A DNA stretch of 5,958 nt, from contig JAFQRU010000045.1 in NCBI GenBank assembly GCA_017409915.1, positions 1 through 5,958 of the forward strand, given 5' to 3'. This document shows positions 1-5,918 of this stretch, one piece after another. Both the position numbers and the translations under genes were made by a program. Under the pieces are notes generated by a model. That model saw nothing but the letters and a program-made list of their open reading frames with translations. It was not told the origin of the DNA and did no database searches. The stretch is from Clostridia bacterium. GTDB taxonomy: Bacteria > Bacillota > Clostridia > Monoglobales > Monoglobaceae. The stretch's first letter is position 1. The number at the start of each line of letters is the position of its first letter.

Positions 1-1
1 G

Positions 2-1186
2 TTCGCAACATTTGTCCTCGGTGTTTTAATATTCATCGATGACTATTTCAACTGTCTTACAGTTGGTTCTGTTATGAGACCTGTAACAGACTCTCATAAG
101 GTTTCAAGAGCTAAGCTTTCTTACCTTATTGATGCAACAGCGGCTCCTATTTGTATGATTGCTCCGGTTTCTTCCTGGGCAGCAGCAGTTGCAAGTTATG
201 CTCCGGAAGGTCAGGGACTTTCCCTTTTCATAAAGGCTATCCCGTTTAACTTCTATTCACTTTTAACATTCGTATTTATTATTGCTATAACTCTTATGAA
301 GTTTGACTTCGGCCCAATGAAGCTCCACGAGTTTAATGCCCTTACAAAAGGCGACCTTTATACATCAGGGGAAAAAGCAGAAGTGGTTGACGAAGCTCCA
401 TCTTCAAAGGGCAAGGTAATCGACCTTATTCTCCCTGTTGTTATCCTCATTGTTTTAAGCGTTCTCGCTCTTATCTATGTTGGTGGATTCTGGAGCGGTG
501 CAAGCTTTGTCGATGCTTTTGCTAACACAGATGCAACAGTTGGTCTTCCTTGGGGCGGTATCGTAGCTTTGGTTCTTACAATGATTTACCTCGTTGCAAG
601 ACGCGTTGTAACATTCAAAGAAGCTATGGAATGTGTTCCAAAGGGCTTTATCGCTATGGTTCCTGCAATCCTTATCTTAACATTTGCAACAACTCTTAAA
701 AATATGACAGGTCTTCTTGGTGCAGACGCTTATGTTGCAGGCCTTATGGAAGGCGCAGCAGAAGGTCTTGCAAGACTTTTACCTGCTATTATCTTCTTGG
801 TTGCTTGTGTTCTTGCTTTTGCAACAGGAACATCCTGGTGAACATTCGGTATCTTAATCCCGATTGTAACAGCTATCTTCCCAGCAACCGACCCGCTTAT
901 GATAGTTGGTATGTCAGCTTGTCTTGCAGGTGCGGTTTGCGGCGACCACTGCTCACCAATCTCTGATACAACAATTATGTCATCAGCTGGCGCACAGTGT
1001 AACCACATCAACCACGTTTCAACTCAGCTTCCATATGCAATAACAGTTGCAGCGATTTCTTTCGTTTGCTACATAGTTGCAGGCTTTGTTCCAAACGCGT
1101 TTATCACTCTTCCACTTGGAATAGTTTTAACAATCGGAACACTCTTTGTTATTAAAGCAATAACAAAAAATAAAGCAGCAGAGTAA
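2..1186 (+). CDS. nhaC: NhaC-family Na+/H+ antiporter, 5'-partial, interrupted by an in-frame TGA
   Basis: Integral membrane secondary transporter of the NhaC family, expected to exchange H+ for Na+ (some relatives exchange organic acids). The frame enters from the left edge and gives 279 sense codons, a TGA at 839-841, then 114 more codons to TAA. Both sides belong to one protein. The N-terminal side has the family signature FIDDYFNCLTVGSVMRPVTD (visible residues 11-30). The C-terminal side has ACLAGAVCGDHCSPISDTT, then an HINHVSTQLPYA segment. About ten hydrophobic segments are visible. The TGA follows ATGTSW and precedes TFGILIP, where relatives as I recall them read TSWGTFG, so one GGA-to-TGA change explains it. 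Standard gene calling would split this into a piece ending at 841 and a piece starting near ATG 899. The N-terminus, probably about 100 residues, lies outside the window. Family assignment is firm. The exact substrate, and whether the gene is functional, are not determined. Confidence 0.88.
839..841 (+). other. In-frame TGA at a normally Gly codon of the antiporter
   Basis: The codon order is TGG TGA ACA TTC GGT, and the frame stays open and family-like on both sides. No frameshift is needed to join the halves. The likeliest explanations are a recent nonsense mutation or a base error in the assembly. Recoding is less likely: none of the four complete genes nearby (about 1,470 codons) has an in-frame TGA, and all use ordinary GGN and TGG codons for Gly and Trp. 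Confidence 0.9.
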
Positions 1187-1200
1187 TTAACAATAAAATT

Positions 1201-1238
1201 AACGCCTCCGGCATATAATAGTGCCGGAGGTGTTTTTT
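1201..1238 (+). terminator. Intrinsic terminator of the antiporter gene, overlapping the next gene's RBS
   Basis: Arms 1201-1213 and 1222-1234 form a 13-bp stem. Nine pairs (1205-1213 with 1222-1230, CCTCCGGCA/TGCCGGAGG) are contiguous Watson-Crick, and the outer part has one G-U pair. The loop is 8 nt (1214-1221). A T6 run (1233-1238) follows directly. It begins 14 nt after the antiporter TAA, the expected position for its terminator. The right arm contains the GGAGG that serves the LysM/GH18 gene, and the last T of the run abuts that gene's ATG. Confidence 0.85.
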
Positions 1239-1241
1239 ATG
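1226..1241 (+). promoter_or_regulatory. Shine-Dalgarno and start codon of the LysM/GH18 gene, inside the hairpin
   Basis: GGAGG at 1226-1230 lies 8 nt before ATG 1239-1241. This fixes the start at 1239 rather than the upstream in-frame GTG at 1221, which would add six residues ahead of the LysM domain and lies in the hairpin loop. The SD pairs completely with CCTCC at 1205-1209, so any transcript containing both arms would hide it. Confidence 0.8.
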
Positions 1242-2516
1242 TTTATCCACAGAGTGAAAAGAGGAGACACCCTTTTGGGGATTGCAAGTCAGTATGGGGT
1301 GTCTATCTTTAATCTCCTTGCAAATAACGATTTATCCCCCGACACACCCCTTGTTGTGGGGCAGACCATTGTGGTTTTAGTTCCAAGAATAACCCACACG
1401 GTAAAAAATGGCGAAACCCTGTCGGGAATTGCGTCTTCCTATGGAATAAGCTTAAATCAGCTTTATAGAAACAATCCTCAGCTTGACGCAAAAGATAATA
1501 TTTCCGTGGGCCAGTCCCTTTTTATTTCCTATGAGGGAGACAGAGTAGGGGAGACAGAGGTTACGGGCTATGCCTATGAATTTGTAGATTTGGACCTTCT
1601 CAGGTTCCAATCCCCTTATCTTACCTATATGTCGCCTTTTACCTATGGTTTTACACCCCAAGGGGAACTTATTATCCCCAAGGATGAGCCACTTTTAGAG
1701 GTGGTAAGACCTTTCGGGGTTAAGCCTCTGCTCCACCTTTCAACCCTTACCGAACAAGGAAATTTCAGCAACGAACTTGCCCAGCAGATATTAAATAATG
1801 AAGAGGCGCAGGAAAATTTAATGAATAATGTTCTGGCGGTTATTGAGGAGAAAGGGTATAGCGGACTTGATATTGACTTTGAGTTTCTTCCCGCCGAGGA
1901 TAATTTAAAATACCCTGCTTTAATTTCGAGATTTAGGGAAAGGCTCAACCCCTTGGGGAAAATCGTCCTGACCGCCCTTGCTCCAAAAACTTCCGCTGAG
2001 CAAAGAGGGCTTTTGTATGAGGGGCACAGATACCGAGAAATCGGGGAGGCATCTGACGGCGTGCTTTTAATGACTTACGAGTGGGGGTATACCTACGGTC
2101 CGCCACTCGCTGTTGCACCTATTGAGCCTGTCCGCCGAGTAATTGAATATGCCATAACGGAAATTCCGCCTGAGAAAATTTTTATGGGGATACCCAACTA
2201 TGGCTATGACTGGACCCTTCCGTTTGTGCAAGGCGAAAGCCGAGCGGACTCCATTTCCAATGTTGAAGCAGTCGATATAGCAAGGCGATATGGGGTGGAG
2301 ATACAGTTTGACGACTATGCCAAAGCTCCATATTTTAATTATACGGACGAAGAGGGAAGAGGGCACGAGGTCTGGTTTGAGGATGCGGAGAGCATAAGAG
2401 AAAAACTACTCCTCATCAGTGAATATAATTTAAGAGGGGCAATGTATTGGAATTTAATGCGCCCATTCCCCCAAAACTGGGCAGTTTTAAACAGCCTTTA
2501 TAATATCGTGCAATAA
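1239..2516 (+). CDS. sleL: LysM-LysM-glycoside hydrolase 18 protein, YaaH/SleL spore peptidoglycan hydrolase family
   Basis: Predicted 425-residue N-acetylglucosaminidase-type enzyme acting on spore cortex peptidoglycan, close to the length of Bacillus YaaH/SleL. Two LysM carbohydrate-binding repeats lie at about residues 2-48 (HRVKRGDTLLGIASQYGVS) and 52-97 (HTVKNGETLSGIASSYGIS). A GH18 barrel follows from about 108 to the end. Its catalytic DxDxE motif is D211-I-D213-F-E215 in GYSGLDIDFEFLP, with E215 the expected acid/base. The barrel ends with GAMYWNLMRPFPQNW, as in this family. There is no signal peptide, which fits spore-coat or cortex enzymes made inside the mother cell. The start at 1239 is chosen for its GGAGG at 8 nt. 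The stop TAA runs into a terminator, so the gene is probably monocistronic. Gly codons here include many GGG, unlike the antiporter. The family is secure; the role in germination and the symbol are inferred by homology. Confidence 0.87.
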   Translation: MFIHRVKRGDTLLGIASQYGVSIFNLLANNDLSPDTPLVVGQTIVVLVPRITHTVKNGETLSGIASSYGISLNQLYRNNPQLDAKDNISVGQSLFISYEGDRVGETEVTGYAYEFVDLDLLRFQSPYLTYMSPFTYGFTPQGELIIPKDEPLLEVVRPFGVKPLLHLSTLTEQGNFSNELAQQILNNEEAQENLMNNVLAVIEEKGYSGLDIDFEFLPAEDNLKYPALISRFRERLNPLGKIVLTALAPKTSAEQRGLLYEGHRYREIGEASDGVLLMTYEWGYTYGPPLAVAPIEPVRRVIEYAITEIPPEKIFMGIPNYGYDWTLPFVQGESRADSISNVEAVDIARRYGVEIQFDDYAKAPYFNYTDEEGRGHEVWFEDAESIREKLLLISEYNLRGAMYWNLMRPFPQNWAVLNSLYNIVQ

Positions 2517-2546
2517 AAAAGCAGAGGAATTTTCCTCTGCTTTTTT
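2515..2546. terminator. Bidirectional intrinsic terminator between sleL-like gene and gatB
   Basis: A perfect inverted repeat occupies 2521-2540 (arms GCAGAGGA / TCCTCTGC with a 4-nt loop). It is flanked by A6 (2515-2520) on the left and T6 (2541-2546) on the right, so it has a U-tract in either direction. It serves the plus-strand LysM/GH18 gene, whose TAA (2514-2516) supplies the first A residues, and the minus-strand gatCAB operon, whose last stop codon is at 2558-2560. Confidence 0.93.
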
Positions 2547-2557
2547 GATGTTTAGTT

Positions 2558-3973
2558 TTATTTCTTCAAAGCATCTTCCAAGTATTGTTTGATTGCCATC
2601 GGGGTCGCCTTTCCTGTTAAGGCTCTTGTTGCCTGACCCATAAAGAAGCCGAAAACATTCTGCTTTCCGTTGTGGTAATCTTCCACAAGGTCTGCTCTTT
2701 CTTTTAAGAGATTATCGATAAAGTCTGAAATTGCACTTGTGTCAACAGTAACGATAAAGCCGTTTGCCTTTGCAATCTCCATTGGGTCTCCGCCCTCTTC
2801 AAACATTATGCGGATAATGGTTTTCGCATCGTTTCTGTTAACAGTATTTTTGTCCGCCATTTCAACAACCTTTGCAAAATCCTGTGCTGAGAACGGAATT
2901 TCTTCTGCTTCTGTATCTTTAACGCGTCGCATAATTTCTGTTAAGAAAAGGTTTGCAACATTCTTATATTCAGGATAAATTGCAACAGTTTCGTCATAGA
3001 AATCGGAAAGGTATTTTTCCAAGGTTATAACTCTTGCATCCTCATCGGTAAGCTTATATTCGTTTACATATTTCGCTACTCTTTCGTGAGGGAGAAGAGG
3101 AATTCTTGCCTTTGCGTTTTCGATGTCTTCTTCCGTAAATGTAATAGCTAAAACATCAGGTTCAGGGAAATAACGATAGTCGTTGGCATTTTCCTTTGTT
3201 CGCATTGGGCTTGTTGTTCCCATTGCATCGTCAAAACGGCGTGTTTCCTGTTTAACCACTCCGCCATCTTCTAAAATCTCTGCCTGACGCTCAACTTCAT
3301 ATTCAATGGCTCTTATAATTGAGCGCATAGAGTTCATATTTTTAAGCTCTGCACGGTCCCCAAGCTTATCGCTTCCTGCCGGCTTTAAGGAAATATTAAC
3401 ATCGGCACGGATAGAGCCTTCCTGCATCTTCGCATCGCAAACGCCTAAGTATTTAAGATAAAGACCGATTTTGGAAACAACCTCGGCAGCCTCTTCAGCA
3501 GACTTAATATCAGGCTCTGTAACGATTTCAATAAGCGGAACAGAGCAACGGTTAAAGTCTGCCCAGCTCTGATTATGATAATCGTCGTGAACCAATTTTC
3601 CTGCATCTTCTTCAAGATGAATACGGTTAATTCTAACAACATTTCCTGTTGAAAGCTCTATTTTTCCGTTTATACAAAGAGGAAGGTCCAGCTGAGAAAT
3701 CTGGTATGCCTTTGGGTTGTCGGGATAAAAATAATTCTTTCTGTCAAATCTTGAATAGCGGTTGATTTCACAACCGAAAGCAAGACCTGCTCTGATTGCA
3801 AATTCAACTGCGGATTGGTTTATAATTGGGAGAGCACCGGGCTGAGCTGTGCAAACAGGACAGATATGGGTGTTTGGTGCTCCGCCGAACTCAGCACTGC
3901 AAGAACAGAAAACCTTGGCATTGGTTGAAAGCTCGGCATGTATTTCAAGTCCTATGACTGTATCAAACTTCAT
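2558..3973 (-). CDS. gatB: Aspartyl/glutamyl-tRNA(Asn/Gln) amidotransferase subunit B
   Basis: tRNA-binding and kinase subunit of the cytoplasmic GatCAB complex. It phosphorylates the side-chain carboxylate of misacylated Glu-tRNA(Gln) or Asp-tRNA(Asn) using ATP, then transfers the ammonia delivered by GatA. At 471 residues it is full length (family about 475). The N-terminus has VIGLEIHAEL with H12. Four zinc-ligand cysteines are present (C23, C25, C38, C41). Other signatures are FDRKNYFYPD (76-85), IHLEEDAGK (118-126), DFNRCSVPLIEIVTEPD (139-155) and an ANDYRYFPEPD core. The C-terminal YqeY-like tail ends in GFFMGQATRALTGKATP. The start has a modest AAAGG at 9 nt. It is the last gene of the operon, 26 nt after gatA, and is followed by the bidirectional terminator. 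No key residue is missing. Confidence 0.97.
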   Translation of the reverse strand: MKFDTVIGLEIHAELSTNAKVFCSCSAEFGGAPNTHICPVCTAQPGALPIINQSAVEFAIRAGLAFGCEINRYSRFDRKNYFYPDNPKAYQISQLDLPLCINGKIELSTGNVVRINRIHLEEDAGKLVHDDYHNQSWADFNRCSVPLIEIVTEPDIKSAEEAAEVVSKIGLYLKYLGVCDAKMQEGSIRADVNISLKPAGSDKLGDRAELKNMNSMRSIIRAIEYEVERQAEILEDGGVVKQETRRFDDAMGTTSPMRTKENANDYRYFPEPDVLAITFTEEDIENAKARIPLLPHERVAKYVNEYKLTDEDARVITLEKYLSDFYDETVAIYPEYKNVANLFLTEIMRRVKDTEAEEIPFSAQDFAKVVEMADKNTVNRNDAKTIIRIMFEEGGDPMEIAKANGFIVTVDTSAISDFIDNLLKERADLVEDYHNGKQNVFGFFMGQATRALTGKATPMAIKQYLEDALKK

Positions 3974-3999
3974 AATAAAACGCCTTTCTTTACTTTAAT

Positions 4000-5436
4000 T
4001 TAGATGTTTGCGTATTTTCTTTCGAATTCTCTTTCATAAATGTCTGCAAACTGGATTGCCTTTGCGTCGTCAAACTGCTTTGCAGAAATTGAGAATCCGA
4101 TTGGCATACCATTTTTGTCATATCCGCAAGGAACGGAGATAGATGGAATACCTACGATATTGGCTGTAACTGTGCAGATGTCTGCAAGATACATCTTAAC
4201 AGGGTCATCAATGTTCTGATTTAATCCATAAGCAACGGTTGGAGCAGTCGGTGTAAGCATAACATCGCACTTTTCAAAAATCTCTGCCTGCTCACGACGG
4301 AACTGCTGACGAACAGCCATTGCCTTTTTATAATAAGCATCATAATATCCGCTTGAAAGTGCATAAGTTCCAAGAAGAATTCTTCTCTTAACCTCGTCCC
4401 CAAAGCCTTCGCTTCTGGACTTTTTAACAAGCTCATCATAGCTTAAAGGACTATCTGTTCTATAACCATACTTAACGCCGTCATAACGGGAAAGGTTTGA
4501 ACTTGCCTCAGCACAAGCGAGGAGGTAGTAAGCAGAAACCGCATATTTTAAGGTTGGCATTGAAACCTCAACAAGCTCAGCGCCCTTTGATTTATAGAAA
4601 TCTGCAACCGCCATAACGGATGCTTTAACTTCTTCGTCAATACCCTCTCCAAAGAATTCCTTCGGAATGCCGATTTTCTTGCCCTTTATGTCCTCGCCGA
4701 CGAGAGCGTTAAAGTCAAGCTTAATATCACGGGATGTGTGGTCGTTTTTGTCTCTTCCTGAAATAACATTAAGGATTGTTCCGCAGTCCTGGGCAGAGTT
4801 TGCAAAAGGACCAATCTGGTCAAGAGAGCTACCGAAAGCCACAAGCCCGAAACGGGAAACGCTTCCGTAAGTTGGCTTCATACCTGTTATACCGCAAAAT
4901 GCAGCAGGCTGACGGATTGAACCGCCTGTGTCAGAGCCAAGTGAACAAAGAGCCATATCCCCTGAAACCGCAACGGCACTACCGCCTGATGAACCACCCG
5001 GAACGCAAGTAGGATTGAATGGGTTTTTCGGCTTATTATAATAGCAAGTCTGGGAAGAACCGCCCATTGCAAATTCGTCCATACTTGTTTTACCGAGAGT
5101 AACAATACCCTCTGCGTTAAGCTTTTCCATAACAGTTGCATTATACGGCGGGATGTAGCTTTCGAGCATTTTTGAACCGCAAGTGGTTTTAATACCCATT
5201 GTGCAGATGTTATCCTTAATCGCCATTGGAATACCTGTAAGAGAAGAAGCTTCTCCTTTGGCAATTTTCTCGTCTGCTTTTTTTGCCTGAGCAATAGCGT
5301 CTTCTTCGCAAACTGTTATATAAGCACCTAATTTTTCGTTATTAGCCTTGATTTTTTTAAGATATTCTTCCGTAAGCTCAACAGAGGAAATCTTTTTCTC
5401 ATCAAGCATTTGTCTTGCTTCTTTAATAGTTCTCAT
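4000..5436 (-). CDS. gatA: Aspartyl/glutamyl-tRNA(Asn/Gln) amidotransferase subunit A
   Basis: Glutaminase subunit of GatCAB, an amidase-signature enzyme that hydrolyses glutamine and channels ammonia to GatB. The 478-residue length is typical. The catalytic Ser-cisSer-Lys triad is visible: K74 in GIPMAIKDN, cis-S149 in the PGGSSGGSAVAV loop, and nucleophile S173 in GSDTGGSIRQPA. Each lies five residues before the Staphylococcus aureus equivalents (K79, S154, S178). The conserved MKPTYGSVSRFGL and GIPSISVPCG segments are also present. GGAGG lies 7 nt before ATG 5436-5434, directly after the gatC stop, so the two genes are only 11 nt apart and probably translationally coupled. Everything needed for activity appears intact. 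Confidence 0.98.
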   Translation of the reverse strand: MRTIKEARQMLDEKKISSVELTEEYLKKIKANNEKLGAYITVCEEDAIAQAKKADEKIAKGEASSLTGIPMAIKDNICTMGIKTTCGSKMLESYIPPYNATVMEKLNAEGIVTLGKTSMDEFAMGGSSQTCYYNKPKNPFNPTCVPGGSSGGSAVAVSGDMALCSLGSDTGGSIRQPAAFCGITGMKPTYGSVSRFGLVAFGSSLDQIGPFANSAQDCGTILNVISGRDKNDHTSRDIKLDFNALVGEDIKGKKIGIPKEFFGEGIDEEVKASVMAVADFYKSKGAELVEVSMPTLKYAVSAYYLLACAEASSNLSRYDGVKYGYRTDSPLSYDELVKKSRSEGFGDEVKRRILLGTYALSSGYYDAYYKKAMAVRQQFRREQAEIFEKCDVMLTPTAPTVAYGLNQNIDDPVKMYLADICTVTANIVGIPSISVPCGYDKNGMPIGFSISAKQFDDAKAIQFADIYEREFERKYANI

Positions 5437-5447
5437 AATTTTCCTCC

Positions 5448-5732
5448 TTAATCAACAACTTTCGGAACAACGAACTGGTTTTCCGTAGTTTCAGGGCCGT
5501 TTTCAACAATCTTGTCCATATCAGAAAAGGTTGTAACCTCGTCAGTGCGGAGAGATGTGAAAGGAACGGCGTTTGCCATATCAATAGGGTTATACTCAAA
5601 ATCTGACTCCCCGATTGTATCCATTAAATTCATAATATCCGTCATTTCTTTGCCGTAGGATTCCATTTCCTCCTCGGAAAGATAAAGACGGGAAAGCTCA
5701 CAAAGAGTAGTTAAATCTTCCTTTGTAATCAT
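5448..5732 (-). CDS. gatC: Aspartyl/glutamyl-tRNA(Asn/Gln) amidotransferase subunit C
   Basis: Small subunit that wraps around GatA and GatB and stabilises the complex. The protein is 94 residues, as expected. It has an N-terminal helix ITKEDLTTLCELSRLYLSEE and a central helix ending near residue 40. It then has the PFTSLRTDEV loop (57-66) and the usual C-terminal QFVVPKVV (86-93). The start is taken at ATG 5732-5730 because AAGGAGG (5745-5739) sits 6 nt upstream. The longer frame from 5762 would add ten unconserved residues translated from the SD and leader hairpin. It is the first gene of gatC-gatA-gatB and is read from the promoter at 5787-5815. Confidence 0.96.
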   Translation of the reverse strand: MITKEDLTTLCELSRLYLSEEEMESYGKEMTDIMNLMDTIGESDFEYNPIDMANAVPFTSLRTDEVTTFSDMDKIVENGPETTENQFVVPKVVD

Positions 5733-5738
5733 AATTTG

Positions 5739-5745
5739 CCTCCTT
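5739..5745 (-). promoter_or_regulatory. Ribosome binding site that sets the gatC start
   Basis: Read on the minus strand, AAGGAGG occurs 6 nt before ATG 5732-5730. This near-ideal site makes the 94-residue GatC the right call over a version starting at 5762. Confidence 0.9.
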
Positions 5746-5747
5746 GG

Positions 5748-5765
5748 TAAGTGCGAAAACACTTA
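5748..5765 (-). other. Small hairpin in the gatCAB leader
   Basis: TAAGTG and CACTTA form a perfect 6-bp stem with a 6-nt loop, placed 2 nt upstream of the gatC Shine-Dalgarno in the predicted 5' leader. It is short and has no T tract, so it is not a terminator. It might affect mRNA stability or ribosome access, or may be incidental. Confidence 0.45.
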
Positions 5766-5786
5766 TAAATAATCACAGATAAAGTT

Positions 5787-5815
5787 ATTATACCCTAAAT
5801 TTACAAATTTTTCAA
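5787..5815 (-). promoter_or_regulatory. Housekeeping (sigma-A type) promoter of gatCAB
   Basis: On the minus strand, TTGAAA (5815-5810) is followed after exactly 17 bp by TATAAT (5792-5787). Transcription should start near 5780, giving a leader of about 48 nt. That is too short for a T-box or other riboswitch. Confidence 0.85.
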
Positions 5816-5827
5816 GAGCATTTAGGG
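5793..5827. repeat. 8-bp inverted repeat around the gatC -35 box
   Basis: CCCTAAAT (5793-5800) and ATTTAGGG (5820-5827) are exact inverted copies separated by 19 bp. The left arm touches the gatC -10 box and the right arm lies just upstream of its -35 box. It could be an operator for a dimeric regulator; this is inferred from position only. Confidence 0.5.
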
Positions 5828-5835
5828 ATATTTGA

Positions 5836-5851
5836 AAGAAAATATTTTCTT
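5836..5851. promoter_or_regulatory. Perfect 16-bp palindrome at the etf -35 box, candidate operator
   Basis: AAGAAAATATTTTCTT is exactly self-complementary over 16 bp. Its last two bases are the first two of the etf -35 hexamer TTGATA. It has no T-run, and its position in a promoter suggests a binding site for a dimeric regulator. It does not match the Rex site TTGTTAANNNNTTAACAA. The regulator is unknown. Confidence 0.5.
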
Positions 5852-5878
5852 GATATTACGATATTATTATGCTATAAT
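5850..5878 (+). promoter_or_regulatory. Housekeeping (sigma-A type) promoter of the etf operon
   Basis: TTGATA (5850-5855), a 17-bp spacer, and TATAAT (5873-5878) preceded by TGC, an extended -10. The predicted start is near 5885, giving a leader of about 34 nt before etfB. This is one of the strongest promoters in the window by consensus match. Confidence 0.87.
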
Positions 5879-5918
5879 TATCTTATATGTTAAATTATTA
5901 CTTAAAAGGGAGATAAAA

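Noticed and set aside
839..841. Genome-wide alternative code with UGA as Gly or Trp
   Set aside because: The four complete genes in the window are full length under the standard code with no internal TGA, and the gene content (YaaH/SleL, GatCAB) points to a Firmicute rather than Gracilibacteria or Mycoplasma.
839..890. Selenocysteine insertion at the TGA
   Set aside because: No convincing bacterial SECIS stem-loop follows. The best pairings are CGG/CCG (847-849 with 859-861) and a 5-bp TCGGT/ACCGA with a 36-nt loop. The position is a family Gly rather than a Cys, the usual Sec counterpart.
899..1186. Separate small gene starting at ATG 899
   Set aside because: It is in frame with the upstream antiporter, and the codons between the TGA and 899 also encode antiporter sequence (TFGILIPIVTAIFP), so it is the C-terminal part of the same gene.
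1214..1219. Ordinary sigma-A promoter using TATAAT in the hairpin loop
   Set aside because: The 17-bp position holds CAATAA, which is not a -35 box, and the nearest TTAACA (1187-1192) is 21 bp away. Only the sporulation-sigma reading is kept, as a tentative finding.
1221..1238. GTG start at 1221 for the LysM/GH18 protein
   Set aside because: It would translate the terminator arm and SD, adds unconserved residues, and has no ribosome binding site. ATG 1239 has GGAGG at 8 nt.
4887..5294. 135-residue minus-strand open frame inside gatA
   Set aside because: It lies in another frame of the well-conserved gatA, has no family resemblance, and is a coding shadow.
5733..5786. T-box or amino-acid riboswitch upstream of gatC
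   Set aside because: The predicted leader is only about 48 nt, with one 6-bp hairpin and no terminator/antiterminator pair.
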